NCBI GenBank assembly: GCA_009667805.1
Contig: RXON01001570.1
Location: 1-64,000, forward strand
DNA: 64,000 nucleotides
Direction of reading: 5' to 3'
From: Leptobrachium leishanense
Taxonomy: Eukaryota > Chordata > Amphibia > Anura > Megophryidae
Below, piece by piece: positions 20,748-29,582 of the stretch (the first letter of the stretch is position 1; each line of letters starts with the position of its first letter). Under the pieces are notes generated by a model. The model ran no database searches. It was given only the letters and a program-made list of their open reading frames with translations, and was not told where the DNA came from. A program made the position numbers and the translations under genes.

Positions 20748-21891
20748 CAGGACATGAAAGAGATGATAGGAGTTGGCATACCACAGTCTCTTTATGGAGA
20801 ACTCCTACAGACATGGAAATAGGGCTGGTCTCCTTACAAATATATGGGTTGGAAAGGGGTCTGCCATCTATAGCGTGAACAGCTATAGGTGGGGTTCTTT
20901 CCACACAGGGAATCCCTTTCTCCAGTGCAAAATTGGTGTCCATAAAATTGTCCTCTGCCCCTGAATCAAGAAGTGCATCTACCTGAATAATGGAGGAACC
21001 CACCTCAATCATAATAGTAAAGAAACAACGCTTTCTATAGACAGAAGGAGACAAAGTCATAACCTCTGATACCAGTCCCCTCTCCTCTGACGGGTTAATC
21101 TCACCAGGCTGTATTGGTTGAGGTACAGGGTTGTCAGATGCAGCAGGGTTAAACTCTGGAGACACACACGGCATTAACCTATTAGGTTGCGCTTTTGTTT
21201 TACACAGGTCCCTGATTTGGTCCTCCATCTCCATACAGAATGGAATTAGATCATTCAGATTCCCAGGAAGATCTCTTGCTGTAATAGCAAGGGTTAACGA
21301 GTCAGATAAACCCTCCAGAAAACAGGACACCAGAGTTTCATTATCCCAATTAACCTCAGCAGCAAGCGTCTGAAATTCAACAGTGTATTCCAACACAGTT
21401 CTGTCTCCCTGACTTAACCTCATTAACCGTTTAATAGCAGGATTTGTTTTTCTAGAAGGGTTAAACACACTTTTTAAGGTGGTAACAAATTCCTTGTAGT
21501 TATTTATTATGGGATTTTTAGACTCCCATAATGCAGTAGCCCAGTCTAAGGCCTTGTCTCTGAGATGGTTAAAAAGAAAACACACTTTAGCTCTGTCAGT
21601 TGTACACATATGAGGATTTAACTCAAAACATACATCAATTTGATTCAGAAATCCTCTGCATGCAGCAGCCTCACCACTGAAAGTAACAGAGGGCAACATT
21701 TGCACTGGAACAGTGGATTTAACCATCGAAGTGCCAGAATGGGTTATAGGAGCAGGTGAAGGAGACTGCATGCACTCTGTATTCTCCAACAACGTTTCCA
21801 GCAACATTGCAAAACGATACATCTTGACATCAGCCTCCCTTATATGGGAACAGCAAGCAGCAAACTGCTGGGCAATGTCTGCAGGGTCCAT
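20745..21891 (-). pseudogene. Gypsy Gag and protease region
   Basis: Starts at 21891 with MDPADIAQQFAACCSHIREA, the same MDPAD start as the second Gypsy family in this window. It includes a retrotransposon Gag block (ACRGFLNQIDVCFELNPHM, LDWATALWESKNPIINNYKE, LEYTVEFQTLAAEVNW) and an aspartic protease site VDALLDSGAEDNFMD. No CCHC zinc knuckle is visible where the other family has one, so it has been lost or degraded. The long frame continues upstream into the LTR to 22119, but the MDPAD methionine is the family start. The frame ends at 20719 after a shift. Confidence 0.88.
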
Positions 21892-21892
21892 G

Positions 21893-21902
21893 GCCCTGAC
21901 AT
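21893..21902 (-). promoter_or_regulatory. Candidate self-priming primer-binding site
   Basis: Immediately inside the 5' LTR the sense strand reads ATGTCAGGGC. It can pair with the GCCCTGACGT that begins the predicted transcript in the LTR (16637-16646 in the 3' LTR; one substitution in the 5' LTR copy), with one G-U pair. No tRNA 3' end complement was noticed here. Known Tf1/sushi elements prime in this way. Confidence 0.6.
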
Positions 21903-21904
21903 AA

Positions 21905-22336
21905 TGTAAGGATATAGAGTCACCCAGCACGCAGACAAAACCCAGAAAGGCAAGACAGAATCCTAAACTGAGAAGCTGGTCCTTAGAATGGCCAGGTACT
22001 AATCTAAAATACATAGAAGTACAGATCAGGGACAGGAGAGATAACGTAGTAATAACAAGACAGAGGTCGGTACATGAGATAAACATATGCCAAGGGATAA
22101 TTACAGAAAACACAGTCAATATACAAGCCAGAAGTCAAACCAGAAAACCAATGCATAAGCTATAAACACGCAATGAGGGCTAGAAATAACCACGTCGGGG
22201 CTCAGAGCACAGTCAGTGACTGATATTTAAAGGCCTAGATCCCTGACCAGGTGCGGCATTCAAAGTGGCCTGATTCAGAGACTGGCGCCCTCTCTGTTGG
22301 GAAGGCCGCACTGCAGGAGCAGCAGCAGGCATGACA
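21905..22336 (-). repeat. Gypsy 5' LTR
   Basis: 432 bp, pair of 16350-16780, followed on plus by the target duplication CCGAC (22337-22341). Few substitutions separate the two LTRs, for example in the R-start block (ACGTCGGGGC here against ACGTCAGGGC). Confidence 0.92.
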
Positions 22337-22462
22337 CCGACCAGATGAACCTTCACGCGTAGAGTCAAAAGACCGCAATCCAGGTGTAAAATAAATGCGT
22401 ATTTAATTGATAAAAAATATATTAAAACACATAACATAAAATGGGATAAGAAATTTGTTAGT

Positions 22463-22512
22463 ATTCAACGCGTTTCGTCCCTTCCAATACAAAGTGGGAC
22501 TTCATCAGGAAT
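22463..22512 (-). ncRNA. Hammerhead-like ribozyme motif, best match
   Basis: On minus: CTGATGA (plus 22502-22508), stem II GTCCC/GGGAC (plus 22496-22500 and 22477-22481), GAAA (plus 22473-22476), CGCG and TT, with stem I ATTC/GAAT (plus 22509-22512 and 22463-22466). All core positions CUGAUGA and GAAA are conserved. Helix III is reduced to the palindromic ACGCGT, as reported for PLE hammerheads that cleave best as dimers. Confidence 0.75.
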
Positions 22513-22689
22513 TGTACAAATTGTATAATAATTATATTAAAATAAATATATTCTAAATGCACACACTTACACCCAGAGCCTGCCTAAGGCTGGCTGTTCA
22601 CTGGCACCGTAATCGGACCACCGACTTAGTCACTCGACTACGGAGAACACCATCGGCCGATCAGGGTTGTCCACTGGAAGCCACCATCC

Positions 22690-22730
22690 ATGACTGGTGA
22701 AGCCACCACCTGAGTGGTGAAACGCGTTTT
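22690..22730 (+). ncRNA. Degenerate hammerhead-like motif
   Basis: CTGGTGA at 22694-22700 has one core change from CUGAUGA. Stem II is GCCAC (22702-22706) with GTGGT (22714-22718), then GAAACGCGTT. Stem I is not convincing. Probably inactive. Confidence 0.45.
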
Positions 22731-22847
22731 AAAGGACACCATTTTTTAAAATTTGTTTTATATATTCACCAAGCCCATTTTATTGTTTTTTTTATACTTA
22801 TGTGAAAAAGTCGCGGAATACAACCACCACATCTCCAGGAGCCCCCT

Positions 22848-24030
22848 CTAGGTGCTGCCGCCGCCTTCTGGATCTGAAATGCTGCTCCAATCAACTCGGG
22901 TGTGGTAGGGGGTAATCCAGAGACCTGGAGTGCCAGCCGGGTGGGTCACGTATGGCAGCAGATCTTCTGCCATAACAGTGTCCGGGACGCCTCTGACCCG
23001 GACATTTTGGCGACGGTGTCGCGACTCCAAAGTTTCCACCGATCGAGTCAGGGTTGCCACCTGAGAGCGGAGGGTGACCAATTGGTCAGAAAGGTGAGAC
23101 TGCTCCAAAGCTACCTCGTCTGTCTTCCCTCGCACCTCCCTCACCTGCGCTCGAATCACCTCCACCCCCGCTCGAACTGCTGCCACCTCTGGTCTCCACA
23201 TTCCCCTTATCTCCTCCAGAATCCTACGAAGGTCCCCCTTCGTAGAGGGAAGATCGTCATCCTCCTCTGCAGTCTGGGTAACGGTATCAGATCCAGGGGG
23301 TCCCACTGTAGCTCCCAGCACCTGGAGCTCCGGGGAAGAGCCATCGCACGCCGTGGCCTCACTATATTCAGCAGAAGGTAGCTGTTCCTCCTCCGAGTCT
23401 CCCTCCGAGAGGTCACGTGCGGCCGCCAAGGCCTTCGAGGTCGCCACCAGCGCAGCCTTCCATTTTTTTTGTGCCCGGTTTTTTAGTGGCTGCAGTAAGA
23501 GGCAGTGACCCTAGCGACTGGGATGGAGGGGTAATCCAGGTCACACCAGCTCCATCTCCCAGGGGCCAGGAGGAGTCCTCACTCTCTGTAGATTCATATC
23601 CGGAAGGGAAAGTGCATGAGGCCGTCGCTTTTCGGGAGGCCGGGCCCCCGGCCATCGAATCCCTTATGTCTCTCTGTTCATGGCCGCTATTCTGGCTAGA
23701 GCGTTGGGACAATTTCTTACCCATTGTAGCAGCAAGATGGCACAGGGAAGCACTGCCGATCCACACCAGTTCTTCCAAGATGGCCAGGTGTAGTAGGCCC
23801 AAAGCGTAGCCCCCAACCCTCCGGGACAGAGAAACACCACCGGGTGCGCAGGGTGAGAGGAATCATTCCCACCAGGTCTGGCCGGGTAGTCCAGGAACAG
23901 CGGGGAACAGTCTTGAGGCAAAGTGAGTGGTAAAAAACAGCCAAGTTTTAATAGTTTTAATATTATTAATAGAGCAGGAGCTCTGCAAGACACGTCCGCT
24001 CGCTAATGCAGCTAGCCACGCCCCCCTTAG
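22848..24030 (-). mobile_element. L1-like LINE, 5' fragment
   Basis: Minus-strand 5' UTR and the first part of ORF1 only. The sense 5' end near 24025 reads GGGGGGCGTGGCTAGC. ORF1 breaks off at about 22850 within the RRM-like part, so the 3' end has been lost, the reverse of usual LINE truncation. Confidence 0.7.
22850..23724 (-). pseudogene. L1 ORF1 protein, N-terminal part (broken)
   Basis: Starts MGKKLSQRSSQNSGHEQRD at 23724, shifts frame near 23430-23450, and continues through acidic sequence (LSEGDSEEEQLPSAEYSE) to a coiled-coil region (RRILEEIRGMWRPEVAAVRA, LSDQLVTLRSQVATLTRSVE) and the start of the RNA-binding domain (SRHRRQNVRVRGVPDTV). L1 ORF1p binds its RNA as a trimer. The rest of the RRM and the C-terminal domain are absent. 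Confidence 0.75.
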
Positions 24031-25359
24031 CAGTGGTTTTTAAAAAAACAAATGTTTGTGCAATACTGCTCTATGTATGTTCTTTGTTTTTGTCTAGAGT
24101 GACCCTGTACATTTTATTTGTGATTTATATTGTGGATGAAGCTGTGAGGAGCCATCTCTTCAGGGATCCTCTGAAGATACGTGTTTCAGATACGTATAAT
24201 TATCTCTAATTTAAAACCTCATCCTTTTGCTATTTTTGTTTAGAAAAAAAATGTCTCTGGTGCTGAAACTCAAGTTTCAGCACCAAGGACAGTCCCTCTC
24301 AAAAAAACTCGCCAGGCTGGGGGGGGGGGGGGTTAACCCACCTGAATAGGCTTCAGCACGAGGGACAGCAACGCTGTCAGGGACATGCTGCTGGCTTGCT
24401 GCGGGGACATAAAACAAGTAATCTTTTAACCCCTTCACCTCCATAAAGATGCTGCTGGGAGGACACATGGCCAGGAAATGGTTAACCCAGAGCCACGCAG
24501 CATAGATGGGGCATTTCCTAAGTGATGGGCCAGCAGATAACTGCGTTCTCAACAAGACGCCACTGGATCGACTCAAGATATATATACCGCAAGCAGGCAT
24601 GACACCCTGATTTTCTTTCCTGGTCATATCTCTTGGCAGCATAAGGACTCCCCTTTTTTGTATCCTTCGTTAGCTTGCATATGAGTCCATATACAGAGTT
24701 TGAATTTCATGTCCAAGAGTGGGAGTAGTGAACTTGGTGTTTCATTGCCAGGAGTTAGGCCTGGAAAAGAAAAATCACTAAGAATTAATATGTTTCCTTT
24801 TTTAAATGTTACTTGTGAAACTTCAAACTGTGTAATGTTCGAGGGAATGCACAATGCACTGCATAAGTATAAAGACTGATTACAAAACTCTTTGTGTGAG
24901 CAGTGTTTACTCCTCATTATCTCTGATGTCTAAATTAAAAATGAGTTGCAGACTCCAGGTGCAGCTCATAAACATATAAATGGAATGGAACCAGCCGGGT
25001 ACTGAATCTGGAATGGGAGGAGAATGATAACAGAAACGTGTTTTCTTATTTCGACCCAGAGCTTTGTAAAACATGTGTCAGTATTATTTATGTGATACAT
25101 AAAAACAGGTATATTTTGTGTGCCTGTATCAGCACCAGCTGTTTTCTGGTCACAGAGACACAAATTTCATCAGTTTAACAAAGGAACCAGTTAATATTTA
25201 ATCACAAGATAAACATCGACCATATCCACGAGGCCTTATAGCAGTCTGAAAGCAAAGGTGGAGGCTGAAATGGTTAATACCCCATTCCCTGAGTAGGTTA
25301 TATTCTATTTTTTTCTCCACATCCACAAACCCTTGCGGTGCTCTTCCGGGCTGCCAGCA
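24031..25359. other. Unassigned interval with a hairpin and a G run
   Basis: No gene is supported. A perfect hairpin at 24258-24285 has 13-bp arms (TGGTGCTGAAACT) and two loop bases. A run of 14 G lies at 24319-24332. The rest has ordinary AT-rich composition and no recognised repeat. Confidence 0.6.
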
Positions 25360-25432
25360 TCAGCTACCAGGGACGTGCGGTGAGGTCAGTGACTGGTGAG
25401 GCACTAGCTGGTATCAGAGCCAGAGATACACA

Positions 25433-26147
25433 TCACAGATTTTTAAAAAATGGTAAGCGCCACACAACATGCCGTAACCACCCAAACTCCAATGCTACAC
25501 CAGCAAATAGTGGTTTCCCCTACACCATAAATTTTGAAACAAATTTATACGTATCTGGTGAGCGTAAATACAAATGCTCTGGAGTTCAGATGACTCATGC
25601 AGGTCCGCAATTCATCCAGCAAAAATAAGAATCATAGTGCAAATTGAAAATACTGATAAAAACAATGTGATATATGAAATATTCCACTCACAAACACTGA
25701 GCCCCAACACTGCGCTTCTGGGTAATTTGTCTTCCTCCTTGTTTACAGGTGAACCCCACCTTTGCGTGGCAGCAATCTTCAGGCACCGTATATTAGTTGG
25801 AATAGAGGGGACAGGCAAAAAGTACTCTCCTTTTGTCTGTCCCCTCTATTCCAACTAATATACGGTGCCTGAAGATTGAACCATGGAAAGGTGGGGGTCA
25901 CCTTTAAACAAGGAGGAAGACAAATTACCCAGAAGCGCAGTTCCACTCAGAGCCAGTGTCGGGGCTCAGTGTTTGTGAGTGGAATATTTCATATATCACA
26001 TTGTTTTTATCAGTATTTTGCAATTTGCACTATGATTCTTGTGTTTGCTTCTTACATATAACCATATGATGAATTGCGGACCTGCATGAGTCATCTGAAC
26101 TCCAGAGCATTTGTATTTGCGCTCACCAGATACGTATAAATTTGTTT
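25433..26147. mobile_element. Foldback insertion with about 290-bp arms
   Basis: Flanked by the 12-bp duplication CAGAGATACACA (25421-25432 and 26148-26159). Arms of about 290-310 bp (about 25536-25823 and 25833-26144) are diverged reverse complements meeting near ATAGAGGGGACAGGCAAAA. A 12-bp duplication points to a retrotransposition-type insertion, not a cut-and-paste element of the host hAT. Class unknown. Confidence 0.7.
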
Positions 26148-26310
26148 CAGAGATACACAGGTATTAACTAACTTTCTGCACTTTACCCATTTTATATTAT
26201 ATATCATTTTTCTCGCCATTAAATGGACTTTCTAAAGATGCCATTATTTTCATCATATCATATACTTTAGAATTAAAAAATAAATAAAATATGATAGGAA
26301 AATTGTTTTT

Positions 26311-26512
26311 CTGTGCCTGTCATACTCTGTCCGCCACTAGAGAGAGCAGAGGGAGTTCTGTGTGCCTGTCATACTCAGTATCCGCCACTAGAGAGAGCAG
26401 AGGGAGCTCCGTGTGCCTGTCATACTCTGTATCTGCCACTAGAGTAAGCAGAGGGAGCTGCGTGTGCCTGGCATACTCTGTATCTGCCACTAGAGGGAGC
26501 TGCCTGGGTCCC
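26311..26512. repeat. 51-bp tandem repeat, four copies
   Basis: TGCCTGTC anchors begin at 26314, 26363, 26414 and 26465. Each unit contains CGCCACTAGAG and AGCAGAGGGAG. It lies inside the hAT element. Confidence 0.9.
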
Positions 26513-26757
26513 TTTCTGTCAATGAGGCCAGCCTTCAATGCAGGTGGTTTTTATGAATGGCTTGGACCAATTGTGCTTTCCCATTGGTCCAAGCTATTCC
26601 ATTGCTCTGTCAGGGCCTCTCTGAGGCTCTGACGAGCAGTGTTCACGAAGTAGGCAGCGCGCGTGTGTTCCTATTTGAACAGACGTGGCTGCAGACTTCT
26701 TTAAGCAGCTGACGCGATTAGTTTAGCGGGGAAGCCTACCGCTGCGCAAATTGCGTA

Positions 26758-27025
26758 ATTGCAAACAATAGAACCCAGATACTAGTCACGAAAAATTGGG
26801 TAAACAGGATGAGAATCCTTGCTCCCCGATTCCAAATTCACAACAGCATAAATAAATTCCAGAAACCCATATATTAAAACAAAAGTGGATTTATTCCAGC
26901 ACCAACAAGGACGACGTTTCGACCAGAACTTGACAAAGACCAGTTCTGGCCAAAACGTCGTCCTTGTTGGTGCTGGAATAAATCCACTTTTTGTTTTAAT
27001 ATATGGGTTTCTGGAATTTATTTAT
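26758..27025. mobile_element. Palindromic insertion with a 17-bp target duplication
   Basis: The 268-bp insert is flanked by GCTGCGCAAATTGCGTA at 26741-26757 and 27026-27042. From about 26833 to 27024 it is an inverted repeat with arms near 90 bp around AACTTGACAAAGACC. The arm tips contain GGTCGAAACGTCG, reminiscent of the 3' half of a hammerhead motif, while the 5' core is degenerate (TTGACAA). The long duplication suggests a retroelement, possibly PLE-derived. Confidence 0.75.
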
Positions 27026-27194
27026 GCTGCGCAAATTGCGTAGGCTGTAAGAGGAATTCGCGCAGAGGCAGAGGATGAAGCTGACGGCAAAGGGGAGCGT
27101 GGAGCAGGTAAGTTTATTTTATTATTTTAATTCTTAATGGCAGGTGAGGCTCTGCCTCACCTACCTACCCTAAAGGCACGTCCCTGTCAGCTAC

Positions 27195-28515
27195 AGGAAG
27201 CAGCAACCTCCACAGCTTTGACCATCAGCACGTGCCCAACAAGCGTGCACGCAAACAGCGAAATTGATAAAAACAGAAGCGGTTTGAAATGCCAGAAGGC
27301 TGTCCACCAGTTCATTTAACTGAGTGATAAATGTCAGGGAGGAGGGAAGTCCTGCACTTTGGAAAGCTGGCACCATGGACAAATTGGAGTGGAGAAAAGG
27401 GGGGACACTAAGCCAGTTAATTAAAGGAATGAGATCATCGTGGCTTGAGTGTCAATTTAGTAACAAATGATTCTTACACTATGTACTGAAACTTCATTAT
27501 TTAGGAGATTTTTAATTTTTATTTAATTTTTTTACACTTTATGTTTGGTATCTTTGGAAACGTCAGGCCCTGAAGTGTCCAATGACTGCGCTTGACAGGC
27601 CCTTGTTTTTGATAGATGATGTCATGTCAGTGCATGAGGGTAAAGGTCCCTCAGTGAGGTCTGACATCCAAGATGTCAGCCCACTGTGGTTGAGGTCACA
27701 TATCTCTGTGTGGATGCGACGGCATTCAGAATGAGGGGGAACCCGAGGGTGCATCCAGTATGTCATCCGCAGCATCATTGTTAGTTAAATGCATATCCAG
27801 GGCTCCATTCGCAGCCCTGGTATGGCAGTTGCTAAGGAAAAGACTTCCTAGCAACCGGCACCCTGATACTGCAACTGCAAGCAACCTGGCTGCGGCATGT
27901 CAGAAGTAGACAAAACTTGCTTTAGTCAGGAGGAAGCCCACTGCAGTGTGGGCAACCCTCCCAGCACTATAAATAATGCTGCCCCGTCCACAATCTCCAT
28001 ATGATACATACCAATTCTGAGCATGGTCACTATGGTTTACAACACAGATCTCGTGGTGCTCAAAGGAAAAGAAGAAAAAAATGCTTATATGTATATACAA
28101 TACAAGCCAAAAATACCTATGTATCTAAAAACTATCAATCACCGTCGCTACAAGCTGACATAGAAGGTGCTCCCCCAAACACCTCAAACAGATCGAAAAA
28201 AACATACAGATTTTACAGCGAGCGCCCATTGTCACACATTTGTGAGTACTTAGCTTTCGATTTATGTTCACAGTTTATCCGTTATTTTTAAACCCAGGGT
28301 TTCTTCACTGGTTTTAAGATGATTTTTTTCAACCTCAATAAAAACAAAACACATATACAATAGTGCAACAGAGACTCTTATATAGTCCAGATTCTAAGAA
28401 ATTTAAAAAGGGCGCACTCACGCAGTCCAGAGACCCCTTAAACTCTTGTGTCTTCACAGCAGGGCAGTTATATGGGCCCACCCATAAGCCACACGCCTCC
28501 CGATATATAAGCTTC
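27195..28515. other. Unassigned interval
   Basis: No gene or transposon with definable ends. The part around 27540-27570 (TATGTTTGGTATCTTTGG) resembles 19778-19800 in the piggyBac MITE, so an old MITE fragment is possible. 28325-28515 may be the flank of a PLE into which the next L1 inserted. Confidence 0.4.
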
Positions 28516-28667
28516 AAAAAGAGCAGAGAGAGGGGCGGAGTCGGCCGGCCATGAGAGCAGTCGCATAGTGCCTGAGCTCCGGTGAATCCCGCTACCACGC
28601 CCGAGTGTAACCACCTACAACCAGCTCAACAAGCATCATTAAGCACCCCGAGGACTCAGGGAGGGCC

Positions 28668-29582
28668 ATGAAGTCTTCAAAGAAGAAACCCCGCGAGGAA
28701 TCGCAAGTTGCGCCGATTTTTGTGACAAGACACAAGGCTGCAGGAGACTTCCAAGATGGCGGCCGCCGCGCCACGTCTCCCTCTCCTTCATCCGAGGGCA
28801 CAGCGGAGGAGGCTGACCCAGCTACCAGGCAAGATATACAACACTTAAAAGATTTTATTGCGCTAGAACTGGGGAAAACAACGAAAGCCCTCACGGCTGA
28901 GGTGCACGCAATAAGCTCACGTACAGCGCATTTGGAGGAGAAAGCAGACCATATGGCGGCACAGAGAATGGACGTTATGTCTGATCATGTAGCGCGCATG
29001 GAAACAGCTTTAGAAGACCTTTCAAACCGCTCCCGCAGAAACAACGTTCGGCTAAGAGGCCTGTCAGAGGATATCACTGCTGAACACCTTGATGCCACGC
29101 TGCGCGGGATTGCGCAGCGGTTGTTGCCTCATCTCTCGGCCTCAAGGCTTATGTTGGACAGAGTTCATAGAGCGCTGGGCCCAAAACGTGCTAATAATGC
29201 AGCGCCATGTGATGTGGTTGCGCGATTTCACTATTTTGCCACGAAAGACGCCCTCATGGCAGCAGTGCGGGAAGAAAACGTGGAATACGAGGGTACTCCC
29301 ATAACCTTTTATCAGGACTTAGATCCAACAACCCTGGCTAAGCGTAGGGAGTGGAGAGCCGTGACTGACCTCCTGCGCCATCATCAGATTAAATATTTGT
29401 GGGGCTTCCCGTTTCGCATCGTGGTACATAAGGAAGGTACCTCCCACACCTGTTCGCATCTTTACAAAGCATCTGACTTTCTGCTCAAATTGGGAATCCC
29501 TGCCCCAGAAGCCTTATCGGCGCTGGCGCCACCGGTATCTCTACCTCAAATCCGACAAGAGTGGTCTCAACCAGCCGACTGA
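28668..29582 (+). CDS. L1 ORF1 protein
   Basis: Intact 304-residue frame starting MKSSKKKPREESQVAP. Basic N-terminus; coiled coil at about residues 50-120 (DIQHLKDFIALELGKTTKAL, ISSRTAHLEEKADHMAA); RRM start at about 120 (LSNRSRRNNVRLRGLSE); then LDRVHRALGPKR, PITFYQDLDPTTLAKRREW and a C-terminal domain with YLWGFPFRIVVHKEG. L1 ORF1p is an RNA-binding trimer with chaperone activity that coats element RNA in the cytoplasm. It is the only uninterrupted LINE gene in the window. ORF2 follows about 450 bp downstream. Confidence 0.88.
   Translation: MKSSKKKPREESQVAPIFVTRHKAAGDFQDGGRRATSPSPSSEGTAEEADPATRQDIQHLKDFIALELGKTTKALTAEVHAISSRTAHLEEKADHMAAQRMDVMSDHVARMETALEDLSNRSRRNNVRLRGLSEDITAEHLDATLRGIAQRLLPHLSASRLMLDRVHRALGPKRANNAAPCDVVARFHYFATKDALMAAVREENVEYEGTPITFYQDLDPTTLAKRREWRAVTDLLRHHQIKYLWGFPFRIVVHKEGTSHTCSHLYKASDFLLKLGIPAPEALSALAPPVSLPQIRQEWSQPAD

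Larger units (their letters stand above)
16350..22336 (-). mobile_element. Ty3/Gypsy chromovirus, complete structure
   Basis: A 5987-bp element on the minus strand with LTRs of 431 and 432 bp, beginning TGTCATGCCTG and ending CCTTACA in sense orientation, and a perfect 5-bp target duplication CCGAC. It has Gag, protease, RT, RNase H, integrase and chromodomain remnants. A G-rich polypurine tract lies beside the 3' LTR (16781-16797 on plus), and a candidate self-priming site lies beside the 5' LTR. A piggyBac MITE interrupts pol. Chromodomain plus self-priming places it with vertebrate Tf1/sushi-like chromoviruses. Confidence 0.92.
22342..22840 (-). mobile_element. PLE-derived non-coding fragment
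   Basis: No reading frame. It carries a well-formed hammerhead-like motif on minus (22463-22512) and a degenerate one on plus (22690-22730), both with the CGCG-containing palindromic segment seen in PLE ribozymes. Assignment to PLE rests on those motifs. Confidence 0.5.
25368..27186. mobile_element. Non-autonomous hAT element with two nested insertions
   Basis: Ends: left CAGGGACGTGCGGTGAGG, right (reverse complement) CAGGGACGTGCCTTTAGG. A perfect 8-bp target duplication TCAGCTAC lies at 25360-25367 and 27187-27194, as in the hAT superfamily. No transposase. It contains a foldback insertion (25433-26147), a 51-bp tandem repeat (26311-26512) and a palindromic insertion (26758-27025), each inserted later. 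Confidence 0.85.

Noticed and set aside
24427..24490. A short piggyBac MITE bounded by two TTAA sites
   Set aside because: The two inner ends (CCCCTTCACC and CCATTTCCTG) do not match well enough to be inverted repeats.
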